Assembly (NCBI GenBank): GCA_965248805.1
Contig: CBDFKJ010000009.1
Span: 1,426,001-1,490,000 of the forward strand
DNA length: 64,000 nt
Direction of reading: 5' to 3'
Origin: CBDFKJ01 sp965248805
GTDB taxonomy: Bacteria; Pseudomonadota; Alphaproteobacteria; UBA6615
In this document: positions 1 to 9,458 of the stretch, one piece after another
How positions within the stretch are numbered: the first letter of the stretch is position 1
How the letters are laid out: every line of letters begins with the position of its first letter
Translations under genes and position numbers: made by a program
The notes under the pieces: generated by a model
Told to the model about the DNA's origin: nothing
Database searches by the model: none
Seen by the model: the letters and a program-made list of their open reading frames with translations, nothing else

Positions 1-2
1 AG

Positions 3-107
3 AAATCGGGGCGACCGCAGACCACTCGCTTCTTGACGGAGGATGAGGAGACGAGGCTCATCGTCGCTAGCCCTCCCTACCTGAGGGACCTTCTCGTGTT
101 CCTACTA
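3..107 (+). pseudogene. Remnant of a tyrosine recombinase (integrase), cut by IS630
   Basis: Reading codons from base 3 gives about 35 residues without a stop, including RFLTEDEETRLIVASPPYLR followed by DLLVFLL. This matches the start of the catalytic domain of phage-type tyrosine recombinases (pattern FLT-EE--RL--A-P-HLR-L--FLL-TG). The reading frame runs straight into the IS630 end at the CTAG at 105-108, so the gene was broken there. The upstream part lies outside the window. Family assignment is inference from a short stretch. Confidence 0.45.
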
Positions 108-1124
108 GTGGATTGATTCCAACGTTTGGAACCCTCGGTTTCGGGCTGCGATGATGTCGTCGGGGTCGGCTTTCGTTATGAATGGCTGTGGGTTGGCCGC
201 ATTGTATTCGCGGACGAAGCGGTTGATTGCGGCCTGGAGATCGACGACGGAATGGAAGACGCCGTGCTTGAGCCGCCGCCGGGTGAGTTTTGCGAAGAAG
301 CCCTCGACGGCATTGAGCCACGAGCAGGAGGTCGGTGTGAAGTGGAAAGTCCAGCGCGGATGGCGGGCGAGCCAGGCGCGGACCTTGTCCTTGTTGTGCG
401 CCGCGTAGTTGTCGACGATCGCGTGGATGGCCTTGTCCGCCGGCACCGTGCGCTCGATGCGGTTGAGGAAGCGGATGAACTCCTGATGGCGGTGGCGCTG
501 CATGTTCTGGCCGATCACCGTTCCGTCCAGAACGTTGAGCGCCGCAAACAGCGTGGTCGTGCCGTGCCGTTTGTAGTCATGGTGCCGGCGCGTCCCTTCT
601 TCATCGGCAGACCGGCGGTCGAGCGCCTGGATCTGTGACTTCTCATCGATCGACAACACCACCGCATGGGCCGGCGGGTCGACATACAGGCCGACGATAT
701 CGGTGAGTTTCTCGGCGAAGGCAGGGTCGGTCGACAGCTTGAAGTTGCGCCAGCGGTGCGGGCTGAGACCGTGAGCCTTCCAGATCGCCTGCACCGTCGA
801 GGCGGCAATACCGGCCGCCCTGGCGATCGCGCGCAACGTCCAGTGGGTCGCCTCAAACGGCGGCGGTTGCTGCGTCAGGCGCACGATCTCGGCGACACGA
901 TCGAGCGGGACCGGCGCCTTGCCGGGCGGACGGGACTTGTCGCGAAGCAGGCCGCCGACACCCTCGTGCATGAACCGCTCTTGCCAGCGCCACACGCAGG
1001 TCTTGGACTTGCCGGTCTCGGTCATGATCGCCGAGGTGCCCAGACCCTCGCCGCTGAGAAGGACAATATGTGCCCGCCAGACGTGTCTCTGCGGGCTCTT
1101 GGGATCCGCGACGACCGCGCGCAT
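105..1124 (-). pseudogene. IS630-family DDE transposase, 5'-truncated
   Basis: The open frame codes 339 residues with an N-terminal helix-turn-helix region (GLGTSAIMTETGKSKTCVWR) and an IS630 DDE catalytic domain: first Asp in VVLSIDEKSQIQALDR, second in AIVDNYAAHNKDK, Glu in SWLNAVEGFFAKL. Relatives usually carry about 25-30 more N-terminal residues. Here the sequence upstream of the apparent start reads into a signal-peptide-like gene and meets a stop at 1164-1166, so the true start is missing. Probably inactive, although the whole catalytic domain is open. Confidence 0.8.
108..1120 (-). mobile_element. IS630-family element, copy 1, truncated at its transposase 5' end
   Basis: The left end (TAGTGGATTGATTCC from 106) is the same terminal sequence found at the 3' ends of two other copies (8578-9455 and 36742-37626), next to a TA as expected for IS630 targets. 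The transposase reads toward this end. No matching second terminus is present on the right: transposase homology stops at about 1110-1124 and the sequence passes into an unrelated gene start. This is the only copy here that keeps the N-terminal helix-turn-helix part of the transposase. Confidence 0.8.
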
Positions 1125-1215
1125 CGACCGGCATTTGCGCAGACGCAGGCATCGAAACGACCGTCAGCCACAACGCGGCCGCAGTGCCAACACAACCGCA
1201 CCAATTGCCTGCCAT
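1110..1215 (-). pseudogene. Start of an unknown exported protein, cut by IS630 copy 1
   Basis: From ATG at 1215 the minus strand codes a classical Sec signal peptide: hydrophobic core TAAALWLTVV and a cleavage-like end SMPASAQ. An AGGAG motif lies about nine bases upstream of the ATG. After about 34 codons the frame enters the IS630 transposase DNA, so only the leader and a few mature residues remain. The product cannot be identified. The convincing ribosome site plus leader is why I treat it as a real gene start. Confidence 0.45.
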
Positions 1216-1434
1216 GATGGGCACTCCTGCTGCGCCGGCATCGACTCCGCGAACACACTGACCGCGATGGGCGCCGGGGTCAATCGCCGCGCGATGGAGC
1301 GTGGCGGTTCGCGACGCTTCACGCTTGCACGCCTGCGGCGCGTGACGCACTTTGCGCGGGTCCGGCGACTGTCCTTGTGTTTCCGTGACGATCCCGCGCC
1401 TAATCGATGCCCGCCAGCCAGCGTTTTGGGTGCC

Positions 1435-2459
1435 ATGCGCATACTGATCGGCTCCTATGCGTTCGCTCCGAGCATCGGTGGCGCGGAGACCGTGTCCCGT
1501 TTGCTCGCGGAGGCGTTTGTCCGCCAAGGTCACGACGTCAAACTGGTAACCACAACGCCGTCCTCCGAGCCTGATGCCTGGCCCTTCGAGGTCATTCGCA
1601 CGCCAAAAGCGGCGGCGCTGCTGACGTGCCTGCGTTGGTGCGACATCCATTTGCAGAACGGACTCAGCCTGCGTCTCGGCTGGCCACGAGTTCTGGTCAA
1701 CCGGCCGACGATTGTTGCCCAGTTCGGGTTTTATGGACACGCGCGCGGCGTTCGCGACTGGCGCACGCACGCCAAGGTTCGAGTGTTGCGGTTGTGCGAG
1801 GTGATTGCGGTCAGTCAGGCGGTCCGGGACGACCTCCCGGCTGACATCGGGCGCGCGGCAAGGGTGATTCACAACCCATATGACGATGTTCGGTTCAAAC
1901 GGACCAACGGGGCGACCGCGCACTCGATATGGTGTTTGTCGGTCGATTGGTGACGGACAAGGGCGTCGATGTCCTGCTGAAAGCACTCGCCGCACTACGC
2001 CACCGTGATTTTTTTCCCAGCGTCGCGATCATCGGGCGGGGCCCGGAAGAGGAAACGCTGCGCGCCCTCAGTCAGCGTCTGACGTTAAGCGATCAGGTTC
2101 AGTTTCTCGGCGGGCTGCCGGACGATGCGCTGGTGGAGACGCTTAACGAGGCCAAATTGATGGTCGTACCGACCGTGCTCAACGAAGGCTTCGGCGTTGT
2201 GGCGCTCGAAGGGATGGCATGCGGTTGCGTGGTCGTTGGTTCTGACGACGGCGGGCTACCGGAGGCCATTGGACCCGGTGGCCGCATATTCCCGGCCGGC
2301 GACGCGCAGGCGCTGGCCGACACGCTGGCGGCATTGTTGAGCGAACCACAGGAATTGGACCGCCTTCGCGCTGCCGGATCGATGCATGTGGCAAAGCACA
2401 CCGCGGCGGCCGTTGCGGCGCGCTACCTGGCGGTCTTCAGCAGGATCATTGATGCGTGA
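1435..2459 (+). pseudogene. Group 1 (GT4-type) glycosyltransferase with one frameshift
   Basis: The N-terminal half (from ATG 1435) shows the GT-B start MRILIGSYAFAPSIGGAET and an acceptor-side Rossmann fold. The C-terminal half has the donor-binding pattern VFVGRLVTDKG, then EGFGVVALEGMACGCVVV with the EX7E motif. They are in different frames. Adding one base to the GGGG run at 1909-1912 gives a continuous protein of about 341 residues reading NGGDRALDMVFVGRL. It would transfer a sugar from a nucleotide donor during exopolysaccharide or O-antigen assembly. Its 3' end overlaps the convergent gene by 14 bases. A sequencing error in the G run is the alternative to true decay. Confidence 0.75.
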
Positions 2460-3603
2460 CCGGGCGCTCCGCTTCCTCCATTTCCGCCAGCAACTGATCG
2501 CGCACGCTGTTCACGCGCGCACCGATTGGCGTTCGCAGCGGTGGATGAGTGAGCAGGCTTTCCAGGTCGCTGTCAGCGCGAAAGGTGAGCGGTATGTCCT
2601 CGGACGGATCGATGCCGGGCCGCGCATATCCATGATTGGCGATCACCGGCACGCCATGCTCGATCATCGCGGCGACGGCGCCGCTCTTGCCGAGGGCGCA
2701 CTGCGGCGTTGCCGCCAGGCCGAAGTCGATGGTGTTCAATAGCTCGGATATCTTGGTTGCGGGCATCTCTCCCAGCTCGACGACAGCAAGCGTCGGGATC
2801 GCACGCCGCCAATGGGTCAGGCGCGTGCGGTCACCGGCTCGCCCAAAACTGAGCAGCGCTGCACGTTTGCCGACGCGCCGCGCGCTCTCGCATGGGCTGT
2901 GCAGGAGCGGCTCGGCGGGCCAATTCGAATGGATGGCGCCGAAAACGCCAAACATCCACCAATCGGAGCGGTGGGCCGGATCGAACGCGATCTCGGCGGC
3001 GCGTAGGATCGGCCAGAGCCAGTTGTCGGCACTTTTCGCTCCAACCGGCACATTTCCAAACAGCGGAAGCATATTGGCCCGGATCCCCGCGGCTCGGAGA
3101 CGCGACCGGTAAAGCATGATCGACGTATGGACTAACGTTGGCTGTACCGCGCCGACGGTGCGCAACAGACCGAATTTTTGCATCGGGCGGATCAGGCGAC
3201 CTCTGACCGATAGGTCCGGATAGTCGCCGACCCATAGTTCATGCACCATGATCTGGACTCGGTGCGGCCGCAACAAGCGGGCAAGCATCGCGCCTTCTCT
3301 TAGAAGGATGCCCTTCGGATTGTAGCTGTACGGCACCATCTGCCAGCTTACCCAATCCGGTTGAAACGCCTTCAATGCGGTGGTGGCTTCCTGCACTCGG
3401 CTCGGCCAATCCAGCGATTGAGGAATCCGCATCACATCACCCTTTTTCGGGCGATCCTCGTTGCGCCCGTGATCGTTGATCGCGACAAGCAGGCAGCGGC
3501 ATCCGCGTTCGACCAGGGCCCGAGACAGCAGATTAGTGTAATCGGCAACACCGCCATACGGGCAAAGATCGCCCAGGATGAATGCTATGCGTGGTATTGT
3601 CAT
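2446..3603 (-). CDS. Probable GT-B glycosyltransferase-like protein
   Basis: A 385-residue open frame starting MTIPRIAFILGDLCPYGGVA, a typical GT-B N-terminus with the glycine-rich loop after the first strand. The middle has VSWQMVPYSYNPKG, and the C-terminal domain has a GVPVIANHGY stretch where donor-binding glycosyltransferases recycle a conserved E/G-rich helix; the usual EX7E is not clear. No signal peptide or membrane segment. It is the only glycosyltransferase in this locus without a visible lesion. It converges with the frameshifted GT4 gene and shares 14 bases with it. Specific sugar unknown; the family call is from fold pattern only. Confidence 0.55.
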   Translation of the reverse strand: MTIPRIAFILGDLCPYGGVADYTNLLSRALVERGCRCLLVAINDHGRNEDRPKKGDVMRIPQSLDWPSRVQEATTALKAFQPDWVSWQMVPYSYNPKGILLREGAMLARLLRPHRVQIMVHELWVGDYPDLSVRGRLIRPMQKFGLLRTVGAVQPTLVHTSIMLYRSRLRAAGIRANMLPLFGNVPVGAKSADNWLWPILRAAEIAFDPAHRSDWWMFGVFGAIHSNWPAEPLLHSPCESARRVGKRAALLSFGRAGDRTRLTHWRRAIPTLAVVELGEMPATKISELLNTIDFGLAATPQCALGKSGAVAAMIEHGVPVIANHGYARPGIDPSEDIPLTFRADSDLESLLTHPPLRTPIGARVNSVRDQLLAEMEEAERPVTHQ

Positions 3604-4793
3604 CTGACGGGCTTGCGCTCAGGAGCGGCGTGATTGCACGTTCGGAAAACGGGTACTTGTATCCAATCTACTGAGTCTGCCTGATCCACTCGGCGCGTAT
3701 CAGAAACGTTTTGTCATGAACATAAGCGCATCCCTCGACCGCCAAATAATCGTATCACACCCGGCGAAGCAGGGCATTGCCTATCAAGTGGCTTACGCCT
3801 CTCAGCATCATCAGACCGCTGTGACTTTCTTGACCGGCATGTACTACAAGCCGGAGCGCTTCCCCTATCGGCACGTCAGTCTGCTGCCGCAGACTCTTCG
3901 CGCGCGAGTGGTCGGTTTGTTGGAGAAGCGGCGCATGCGCGAGTTGGATCCGCGCTTCGTCGCTTCGGTGTCGGGATGGCTTCCCGAGTTCGCGAACCGT
4001 GTCCTTCGTCGGCCGCATTGGGGAGAAGCCGTCCATGACCGGCTGGCGGCCCGCTGGATCCGGCGCCATGTTCGCGGTCGGACGCCGACAGTTGTGCACG
4101 GTTTCATCGGATCGTGCGCGCGCACATTCCAGGCGGCGCGAGACGTGGGTGCGGTGATCGAGATGACATCACCGCCGTGGAAAGGCGAGATTTTCGGTTG
4201 TGGATGGGGGCGCTGGTGCCTGGCAGCCGCGCGGCTGGGTTATCGCCCGGTGGGAGTCGATCCGAATCTGGACTTGGTCCGTGCCGCCGGGCGCGTGGCG
4301 GCGCAGTTTGGAGTGGAGGCTAGTTTTCTGGTCGGCGACGCCCGCCACCTGCCATTCCGAAGCGGCAGCGTCGATGTGGTCCATTCCTACGCCATGCTGC
4401 AGCATCTGGCGCGCGACGACGTCCGGCTGGTGCTGGCCGACGCAGGTCGCGTGCTGGCTCCCGGCGCTCGCGCCGATCTCCAATTTGCCAGCCGGATGGG
4501 ACCGCGAAACGTCATCAATCAGCTGCGACGAGGGTTTCGCGAACCGAAGAATTCAAGCTCCTTTCAGATGCGGTATTGGTCGCAGCCCGACGTCCTCTCG
4601 GCGCTGGCGCAAGCGATCGGTCCGGCACAAATCGAGGTCGACGGTTACTTTTTCACCAGCGCCGGCGCCGGCGGCGACCCGCAACTGCCTCTGCGTTACC
4701 GTGCGTTGCTTGGGCTTTCCCGGCGCCTGCGGAGACTGAGCGCACACTTCCCACCGTTGCGCTGGTGCGCCGACTCCATATACGGCCGTGCTA

Positions 4794-5628
4794 GGGTCCG
4801 GACTCATAACCATTAGCTGACGGTAGCGGCGAGACAGACGGCGGCGAGGAAGTTTTGGGCGAGGCGGTCATAGCGGGTTGCGATTCTGCGGAAGTCTTTC
4901 AGCCGGCCGAACATGCGCTCGATGGCGTTGCGGTCGCGATAGAGCGCCGGGCTGAAGCACGGCTTCCAGCGGCGGTTGGCCTTCGGCGGGATGTTCGGAG
5001 CGACGCCTCTGCTCTCGATCTTGCGGCGAACGGCGTCGCTGTCATAGCCCTTGTCGCCAGTCAGGATCGAGGTGGCCGGCATCCGCTCCAGCAGCGGCCG
5101 CTGTGCAGTCCGCCACTTGGCCGCCGGTCAGCAGGAAGGCGAACGGGCGGCAGAGGCCATCGGTCAGCGCATGGATCTTCGTGGTGCGCCCGCCGCGGGA
5201 GCGGCCAATGGCCTGCGTGTGCTCCCCCCTTTGCCGCCCGAGGCGCAGCGATGAGCCTTCACCGCCGAGGAATCGATCAACACTTGCGCCGGCGGCCCAC
5301 CCGCCGAAGCCAGAGCGTGGAATATCCCTGTCCACACGCCTTTGGCCGCCCACCGCACGAAGCGATTGTAGAGCGTCTTGCGCGGGCCATAGACGGACGG
5401 CGCATCGACCCAACGTCCGCCGGACTTCAACACATGGATGATACCGCTTATAACGCGGCGGTCGTCGACTCTCGGCTTGCCGCGCGTATCCGTCGACAGA
5501 TGCGGCACGAGCCGCGCAAACTGTTCCTCGCTCAGCCAGAACGTATCGTCCATCGCAACACTCCCGCAGTTTGGGAGCGTGAATCACATCGCGCCGCGTC
5601 GGCTCAAGCGATTTATGGGTCCGGAGCC
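4794..5628 (-). mobile_element. IS5-family (IS427-like) element, copy A, 835 bp
   Basis: Imperfect terminal inverted repeats GGGTCCGGACTCATAA and GGCTCCGGACCCATAA flank the element. The host target is CTAG with TA duplicated on each side (4792-4793 and 5629-5630), the pattern of the IS427 group. It is almost identical to copy B at 35905-36739. It carries one two-frame transposase on the minus strand. Confidence 0.9.
4813..5553 (-). pseudogene. IS5-family transposase (orfA plus broken orfB), copy A
   Basis: orfA starts at 5553 (MDDTFWLSEEQFARLVPHLS) and supplies the first catalytic Asp in VLIDSSAVKAHR. After GGKGG, encoded by an AAAGGGGGG slippery run, a -1 shift leads into orfB (HTQAIGRSRGGRTTKIHALT), normal for IS427 elements. 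A second, abnormal frame change follows CTAA (GCGGCCGCTG near 5095-5105), before the part with the second Asp (LTGDKGYDSD) and the Glu (RNAIERMFGRLKDF). That second shift is not part of the usual programmed frameshift, so the transposase should be non-functional. The same lesion is in copy B. Confidence 0.8.
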
Positions 5629-5764
5629 TAGCAAGCCAAACGCATCTGCAGACCCATATCAGCCAGCGCGACTGCGTTAGGTTCCTCGCTCGCAGCGGCC
5701 TGCGAGTTGGAGGGATGCGGTGTGTCATTTGGCGGTTTGAGGCGCATCGGCCGTTACGTGCGGA

Positions 5765-6664
5765 GTTCGTTTGCTCCAGCTGTCGGGCGAAGTAGTCGAT
5801 TATGCGGGCGAGCCCGTCCTCAAGCTGTACGCTCGGCTCCCAGTTGAGCGTTCTGCGGGCGAGCGAGATGTCGGGACAGCATTGTACCGGATCGTCCTCC
5901 GGTAGCGGTTCGAATGTGAGTTCCGCGCGCGAGCCCGTCATCTCGACGATCTTCGTTGCTAGCGCGCGTATCGAGACCTCGCTGGGATTGCCAAGATTCA
6001 CTGGCCTGCATAGATCGTCGGGCGCATCCATCAGCGTGATCAGCGCCGTGACCATATCGTCGACATAGCAGAATGAGCGCGTCTGGTGCCCGTCGCCGTA
6101 GAGGGTGATGGGCTCGCCGGCGAGCGCCTGCACCACGAAGTTGGAGACGACTCGGCCGTCATTCGGATGCATGCGCGGCCCATAGGTGTTGAAAATGCGC
6201 GCAACGCGGATGTTTAGACCGTGCTGTCTTTGGTAGTCGAAAAACAAGGTCTCGGCGCATCGCTTGCCTTCATCGTAGCAGGCGCGCGGGCCGATCGGGC
6301 CCGTACACCTCCGACGTCGACGCTTGCAGGATCTTGGCCTTCAGCCGTTTGCCAGTCCCAGCATGTTGATAGCGCCGTGAACGCTGGTCTTGGTCGTCTG
6401 CACCGGATCGAATTGATAGTGAATGGGCGCCGCTGGGCAGGCCAGATTGTAAATCTCGTCGACCTCGACAAAGAGGGGAAACGTGACATCGTGACGCAGC
6501 GCCTCGAAATGCGAACGATCGAGCAGGCCGGCGATGTTGTCCTTCGATCCTGTGAAGTAGTTGTCGACGCACAGAACGTCGTGCCCCATTGCGACAAGCT
6601 GCTCGCAAAGATGCGATCCGAGAAATCCGGCGCCGCCCGTTACCAGTACGCGTTTGCGCAGCAT
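5765..6664 (-). pseudogene. UDP-glucuronate decarboxylase-like SDR epimerase, multiply broken
   Basis: Starts at 6664 with the Rossmann motif VLVTGGAGFLGSHLCEQLVA and continues with DVTFPLFVEVDEIYNLACPA, typical of UDP-xylose synthase. Two lesions follow. One base is missing from an A run near 6350 (LGLA then KRLKAKILQASTSEVYG). About 45 bases are missing near 6300, removing the DP...EDYWGHVN stretch before GPRACYDEGKR, where the Tyr-x3-Lys active site YDEGK survives. The rest (RVARIFNTYGPRMHPNDGRV, then YGDGHQTRSFCYVDD) is intact to about 5765. It would convert UDP-glucuronate to UDP-xylose for polysaccharide synthesis. The frame runs on into the IS5 copy without its own stop. Confidence 0.75.
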
Positions 6665-7080
6665 TCTTTGGCTCCATCCGCGTTATCGCGGCGATTGCCG
6701 CCGGGATATAGACCGAACGGGCGTGCCGATCCAGCCGCCTGCTCGGGCTGCACGGCCGGTGGCTCCAGTGGCCGGCGCGCGATCCGGGCGAGGCTGTTGT
6801 GGCCAACCACCACGTCTCGCCCATCACGGATAAATCAAACTGGTTAACGGGCCGGCGACATGTCGACAGGTGAGATGCTCGGGACGAGGGAGCCCGAGGC
6901 GCGCCGTCGGCGCAGCGGCGCGCAAGTGAATCGGGCCCGTGCCCTACAACGGCGCCGATGGTATGCCTTGGGACAAGGCGCGGTGGTGCCGAAGGTAACC
7001 GTCTAGACATCGATACGAGTCCATCCTAAGACATCAATCGACGGTGCCGCGGCGCACTCCGTCCGCGATTTCGGTTGCTG
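6665..7080. promoter_or_regulatory. Intergenic region between two divergent polysaccharide genes
   Basis: 416 bases separate the starts of the decarboxylase (-) and the sugar transferase (+). No convincing coding frame, repeat or RNA is visible. By position it should hold the two divergent promoters, but I see no clear -35/-10 pair. Confidence 0.3.
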
Positions 7081-8578
7081 ATGCGCGCCCCGGCATTTGA
7101 AACGACCGAGGCGAGTGCAATCGATCCCATCAAGATCGGCGAGGCTGGCCACCGAGTGGCCGCGCCCGTCCCGGCCCTTGAGCCGCTATCACCGGCGCTG
7201 TTGTCGGGGGTGCTGCGTGTCGTAGAGCAGGCGATCGTCGAGCTGTGCGGCCTCGGCGTCTATTTGGTCTACGTTCATCCGGGCCCCGCCAGTTCACAGA
7301 GCCAGTACATCGCCGCAGTGTGCGTTGGATTGATCTTGTCCGGGGTGATAGCCGACCGTCTCGGCGCCTATTCGGCGGAGCATCTGGTCGTCGAACGGAT
7401 GCGCATCGGTGGTGCGATACTGGCCTGGGTGCTGGCGTTCGGCGCGGTGCTGGCGATCGCGTTTGCATTCAAGATATCGACCGTATACTCGCGCGTCTGG
7501 GCCGTCGGCTGGCTCGGCGTGTCCGCCTGGGCGATCGCGGTCTGCCGGATCGTCGCTGGCGTGTGGATACGATCGGCGGCGCGGTCCGGTCGATTCTCGC
7601 GCCGCGCTGTCATTGTCGGCGCCGGCCGTCAGGGCCACGCGTTGGCTGCGCACATGTTGGCCGAGAGCGATCCTCGCGTTCGTGTTGTCGGGTTTGTCGA
7701 TGACCGCAAGACGCGTGTCGCGCGCGAGTACAGAGGCTGGACGTCCTTGGCACGACCGACGATTTGATGGGTCTGATCCGGCAGGGTCTGATCGACCTTG
7801 TGATCATCGCGCTCCCGTGGGTCGCGGAACGGCGGCTGCGCACGTTGAGCTGGCGCTCACACCAGTGCCCGTCCGACTGGCGCCGGACCTGGCCGGCCAT
7901 GGCTTCGGAGGGGGCACGTTTGCGGAGTTCGCCGAATTGCCCATGCTCAGACTGTTCGACCGCCCCATTTCGGGGTGGTCGCGGTTTTCCAAGGCGGTGG
8001 AGGACATCGTGCTTGCGGCGGTCTTGCTGGTCATTCTGGCGCCGCTGACGGCAATGATCGCCGTGGCCATCAAGATCGACTCACCCGGTCCGGTACTGTT
8101 CCGGCAAACCCGTAAGGGTTTCAACAATAGCCTGATCCCGGTGTGGAAGTTTCGTACGATGTTTGCCGATGCGACGGATGCCGCCGGTGCCGTACAGGCG
8201 CGCCGTGGCGATCCCCGTGTTACACGGATTGGCCGCATCCTGCGGCGTACCAGCCTCGATGAGCTACCTCAGTTGCTCGACGTGCTCGGTGGCAGGATGT
8301 CGCTCGTGGGTCCACGGCCGCACGCGCTTTCGGCCAAGGCCGAAGGCCGGCTGTTCGAAGAGGTCGTACATCGTTATGCCGCCCGTCATCGGGTCAAACC
8401 CGGCATCACTGGCTGGGCGCAGGTCAACGGCTGGCGCGGAGAGACGGACACCATTGCCAAGATCCAAAGACGCGTCGAGCACGACTTGTTCTACATCGAC
8501 AACTGGTCGATCTGGTTTGACGTTCGCATATTGATCCGCACCGTGTGGCACGTGCTGCGGGCCGACAATGCGATCTAG
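7081..8578 (+). pseudogene. Polyprenyl glycosylphosphotransferase (WcaJ/ExoY type) with two frameshifts
   Basis: The N-terminal part has several membrane segments (for example YIAAVCVGLILSGVI and ILAWVLAFGAVLAIAFAFKI) and a CoA-binding-like loop AVIVGAGRQGHALAAHML. The C-terminal bacterial sugar transferase domain has KIDSPGPVLFRQTRKGFN, PVWKFRTM, RRTSLDELPQLLDVLGG and MSLVGPRPH. Frame changes lie near 7730-7740 (LDVLGTTDDLMGL resumes in another frame) and near 7840-7855. The intact enzyme would load the first sugar phosphate onto undecaprenyl phosphate to start exopolysaccharide repeat-unit synthesis at the inner membrane. The stop codon is formed with the adjoining IS630 end. Confidence 0.8.
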
Positions 8579-9458
8579 TGGAGGGATTGGAACGAAAGAG
8601 TCCGAATTGGGATTCCGTATTTTGCTGTGGTATGCGCCCGGCAAGGCGCCGGTCCCGCTCGATCGTGTCGCCGAGATCGTGCGCCTGACGCAGCAACCGC
8701 CGCCGTTTGAGGCGACCCACTGGACGTTGCGCGCGATGGCCAGGGCGGCCGGTATTGCCGCCTCGACGGTGCAGGCGATCTGGAAGGCTCACGGTCTCAG
8801 CCCGCACCGCTGGCGCAACTTCAAGCTGTCGACCGACCCTGCCTTCGCCGAGAAACTCACCGATATCGTCGGCCTGTATGTCGACCCGCCGGCCCATGCG
8901 GTGGTGTTGTCGATCGATGAGAAGTCACAGATCCAGGCGCTCGACCGCCGGTCTGCCGATGAAGAAGGGACGCGCCGGCACCATGACTACAAACGGCACG
9001 GCACGACCACGCTGTTTGCGGCGCTCAACGTTCTGGACGGAACGGTGATCGGCCAGAACATGCAGCGCCACCGCCATCAGGAGTTCATCCGCTTCCTCAA
9101 CCGCATCGAGCGCACGGTGCCGGCGGACAAGGCCATCCACGCGATCGTCGACAACTACGCGGCGCACAACAAGGACAAGGTCCGCGCCTGGCTCGCCCGC
9201 CATCCGCGCTGGACTTTCCACTTCACACCGACCTCCTGCTCGTGGCTCAATGCCGTCGAGGGCTTCTTCGCAAAACTCACCCGGCGGCGGCTCAAGCACG
9301 GCGCCTTCCATTCCGTCGTCGATCTCCAGGCCGCAATCAACCGCTTCGTCCGCGAATACAATGCGGCCAACCCACAGCCATTCATATGGAAAGCCGACCC
9401 CGACGACATCACCGCAGCCCGAAACCGAGGGTTCCAAACGTTGGAATCAATCCACTAA
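8568..9458 (+). pseudogene. IS630-family transposase lacking its N-terminal DNA-binding domain
   Basis: The open frame covers 296 residues. From APGKAPVPLDRVAEIVRL onward it matches copy 1 with only a few differences and keeps the full DDE set (SIDEKSQIQ, AIVDNYAAHN, NAVEGFFAKL). The first about 65 residues of copy 1, including the helix-turn-helix, are absent and replaced by a short leader-derived sequence. Without that domain it should not bind the terminal repeats. The start used here (8568) lies in the host gene before the IS, so the native start is unknown. Confidence 0.75.
8578..9455 (+). mobile_element. IS630-family element, copy 2, internally deleted (878 bp)
   Basis: Flanked by TA at 8576-8577 and 9456-9457. 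The left end is GTGGAGGGATTGGAACGAAA and the right end TTGGAATCAATCCAC. The leader is about 60 bases and joins the transposase at the RPPGK region (GCGCCCGGCAAGG), so the first third of the gene is missing. Copy 3 (36742-37626) has the same deletion point. Confidence 0.85.

Larger units (their letters stand above)
3716..5680 (+). pseudogene. Glycosyltransferase-methyltransferase chimera interrupted by IS5
   Basis: Residues 1-148 look like the N-terminal domain of a GT-B glycosyltransferase (HPAKQGIAYQVAYASQHHQ, then VVHGFIGSCARTFQAARDVG). From about residue 155 the protein is a class I SAM methyltransferase: motif I FGCGWGRWCLAAARLGYRPV, then VGVDP and GDARHLPF with SVDVVHSYAMLQHL. The join near 4160-4185 looks like a deletion fusing two genes. 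At codon GCT-AG (4791-4794) an IS5 element interrupts the methyltransferase end, adding a foreign tail RVRTHNH. Removing the IS and one TA restores GRASKPNASADPYQPARLR and a stop at 5678-5680. Likely once a polysaccharide-modifying methyltransferase. Confidence 0.65.

Noticed and set aside
1905..1935. Programmed frameshift in the GT4 glycosyltransferase
   Set aside because: Only a GGGG run is present, with no downstream hairpin or stop arrangement typical of programmed sites, and neighbouring genes have unprogrammed lesions too. Simple loss of one base fits better.
853..1995. 380-codon minus-strand frame spanning IS630 and the GT4 gene
   Set aside because: Only its signal-peptide-like segment near 1215 has a credible start; the rest is antisense to GT4 or out of frame with the transposase.
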